DNA of 9,376 bases, from positions 1 to 9,376 of the forward strand of contig JARHZT010000066.1 of assembly GCA_029258015.1 (NCBI GenBank), given 5' to 3'. How positions within the stretch are numbered: position 1 is the first letter of the stretch; each line of letters starts with the position of its first letter. The notes beneath the pieces were generated by a model. That model was not told the origin of the DNA, ran no database searches, and was given only the letters and a program-made list of their open reading frames with translations. Source of the stretch: Malacoplasma sp. (GTDB lineage: Bacteria; Bacillota_I; Bacilli_A; Mycoplasmatales; Mycoplasmoidaceae). Positions 8,761 to 9,376 of this stretch are shown one piece after another. The position numbers and the translations under genes were made by a program.

Positions 8761-8792
8761 AATCACAATTATCTTCACCTAAATTAAGGTTT
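8761..8792 (+). repeat. Inverted repeat A, right copy (5' end of silent hsdS)
   Basis: A perfect 32-bp inverted match to 2449-2480, starting 9 bp after the fic stop. In this copy the codon immediately before the repeat frame is TAA (8760-8762), whereas the left copy continues up to ATG. The repeat is therefore the junction where a silent TRD would gain a start after inversion. A chance TATAAT overlaps its left edge (8758-8763). Confidence 0.95.
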
Positions 8793-9376
8793 AGAGGGTT
8801 TGATGGTGAATGAAAAACAGATTTTTTACTAAATCTATCAATTCATAAAGGAGCAGGGATTGATAAGGTTATAAAAGAAAATGAAATTTTAGTATTATTA
8901 ATAAATTTTACAGATGTTTTCAATAATAGATTTATTAAAGAAACACATTCTTTTTCGAAGGCTACATGTACAAAAGCTGAGCTTGAAAATTACAAAATAA
9001 AAAAAGGAGATATTTTAATAACTCCTAGCTCTGAAAATAAATTAGATATCGGAATTCCTTCCTGCATTGAATTTGATCCAATAAATTTAGTTTATAGTTA
9101 TCATTTAAACCTAATAAGATTCAAAAAAAATATATATTATAAATTTGCATTATTTCTTTTACTAACAAAAAAAATAAGAAGATACTTTTATAAAGTTTGT
9201 GCAGGAGCAACAAGATATGTTTTACCAATTGAAGCATTCAGGAATTTAGAGATAAATTACCCAGAAAATTTAATAGAACAACAAAAAATAGCACATTTCT
9301 TTTCACTACTAGATCAAAGAATTGAAAAAATGGAGAGAAAATTAGAGTTATATGAAATTAAAATGAAGTATTACCT
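8763..9376 (+). pseudogene. Silent hsdS cassette (no start codon, alternative TRD1; continues off window)
   Basis: An open frame (with TGA 8811-8813 as Trp) encoding an HsdS first half: SQLSSPKLRFRGFDGEW, a TRD, then LIEQQKIAHFFSLLDQRIEK and KLELYEIKMKYY at the edge. The ends match the expressed hsdS almost exactly, but the TRD (KGAGIDKVIKENEILVLLIN, KKGDILITPSSENKLDIGIP, CAGATRYVLP) is unrelated to the expressed TRD1. There is no start: TAA lies in frame at 8760-8762, and the first in-frame ATG is within the central spacer. This is not decay, because the frame is open and joins the expressed N-terminus in frame. It is best read as a reservoir cassette expressed only after recombination. Transcription from fic may run through it in the sense direction. 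Confidence 0.9.
9274..9376 (+). repeat. Inverted repeat B, right copy (central hsdS spacer, cut by window edge)
   Basis: Inverted match to 1940-2042 over 103 bp with two mismatches, reaching the last base of the window, so its true end is not visible. It encodes the coiled-coil spacer after TRD1 in the silent cassette. Such identity next to fully diverged TRD DNA indicates ongoing exchange or strong recent copying of this segment. Confidence 0.95.

Larger units (their letters stand above)
2449..8792. other. Predicted invertible segment (hsdM, hsdR, half-S and fic between hsdS repeats)
   Basis: Inverted repeats A bound 6344 bp, and repeats B bound at least 7437 bp around the same core. The segment carries the hsdS start codon, hsdM, hsdR, the small S-like gene, the divergent promoter region and fic. 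Inversion between A copies would join the first codons of hsdS to the TRD1 of the silent cassette in frame. Inversion between B copies would keep TRD1 and exchange the downstream half. Hsd loci with hsdR and hsdM lying between two opposed hsdS genes, recombining within hsdS, are known from Mycoplasma pulmonis. Inversion in this strain is inferred from structure; no recombinase gene is in the window, and RecA acting on repeat B is an alternative. Confidence 0.8.

Noticed and set aside
8758..8763. TATAAT at the edge of repeat A as a promoter for the silent hsdS
   Set aside because: No -35, and any product would lack a start codon; such hexamers are frequent in this AT-rich DNA.
1..9376. CRISPR array, tRNA or rRNA genes, insertion sequences
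   Set aside because: No regularly spaced direct repeats, no tRNA or rRNA sequence recognised, and no transposase motif; the only long repeats seen are the hsdS inverted pairs.

Overview
The window reads as a low-GC Mollicute chromosome (Mycoplasma, Spiroplasma or a relative). TGA must be read as tryptophan: every large gene is broken by TGA under the standard code. With TGA as Trp, manA, hsdS, hsdM, hsdR, fic and a small S-like gene all become single open frames of normal family length. TGA falls at positions where Trp is expected, such as the Trp before the HsdR Walker A motif. The genus cannot be fixed from this sequence.

Layout. The left edge (1-216, minus) holds the N-terminal part of a fructose-family PTS EIIA domain. 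A 181-bp divergent spacer separates it from manA (398-1303, plus), a type I mannose-6-phosphate isomerase. Together these suggest uptake of a hexose and its entry into glycolysis as fructose-6-phosphate. A bidirectional hairpin terminator at 1308-1336 lies between manA and the next, convergent operon.

From 7548 down to 1336 on the minus strand runs a tight type I restriction-modification operon. Its order is a small HsdS-like (probable single-TRD) gene, hsdR, hsdM and a full-length hsdS; junctions are 8-bp overlapping, 7 bp and 4 bp. Divergent from it is a Fic-domain gene (7678-8751, plus) with an intact Fic motif and a C-terminal winged helix. Right after fic, also on plus, is a second hsdS cassette that continues off the window.

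The central observation is that the two hsdS genes are inverted copies. They share a perfect 32-bp repeat at the 5' end (2449-2480 and 8761-8792). They also share a repeat of at least 103 bp with two mismatches over the central conserved region (1940-2042 and 9274-9376). The DNA between these repeats encodes unrelated target-recognition domains. The right copy has no start codon and an in-frame stop just upstream, so it is a silent cassette. Inversion at either repeat pair would flip the whole hsdM-hsdR-small S-fic block. It would also place the silent TRD, in frame, behind the expressed hsdS start. This is the architecture of a phase-variable type I system like the hsd loci of Mycoplasma pulmonis. 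The less usual parts are the fic gene and the extra half-S gene carried inside the invertible block. No recombinase gene is visible in the window.
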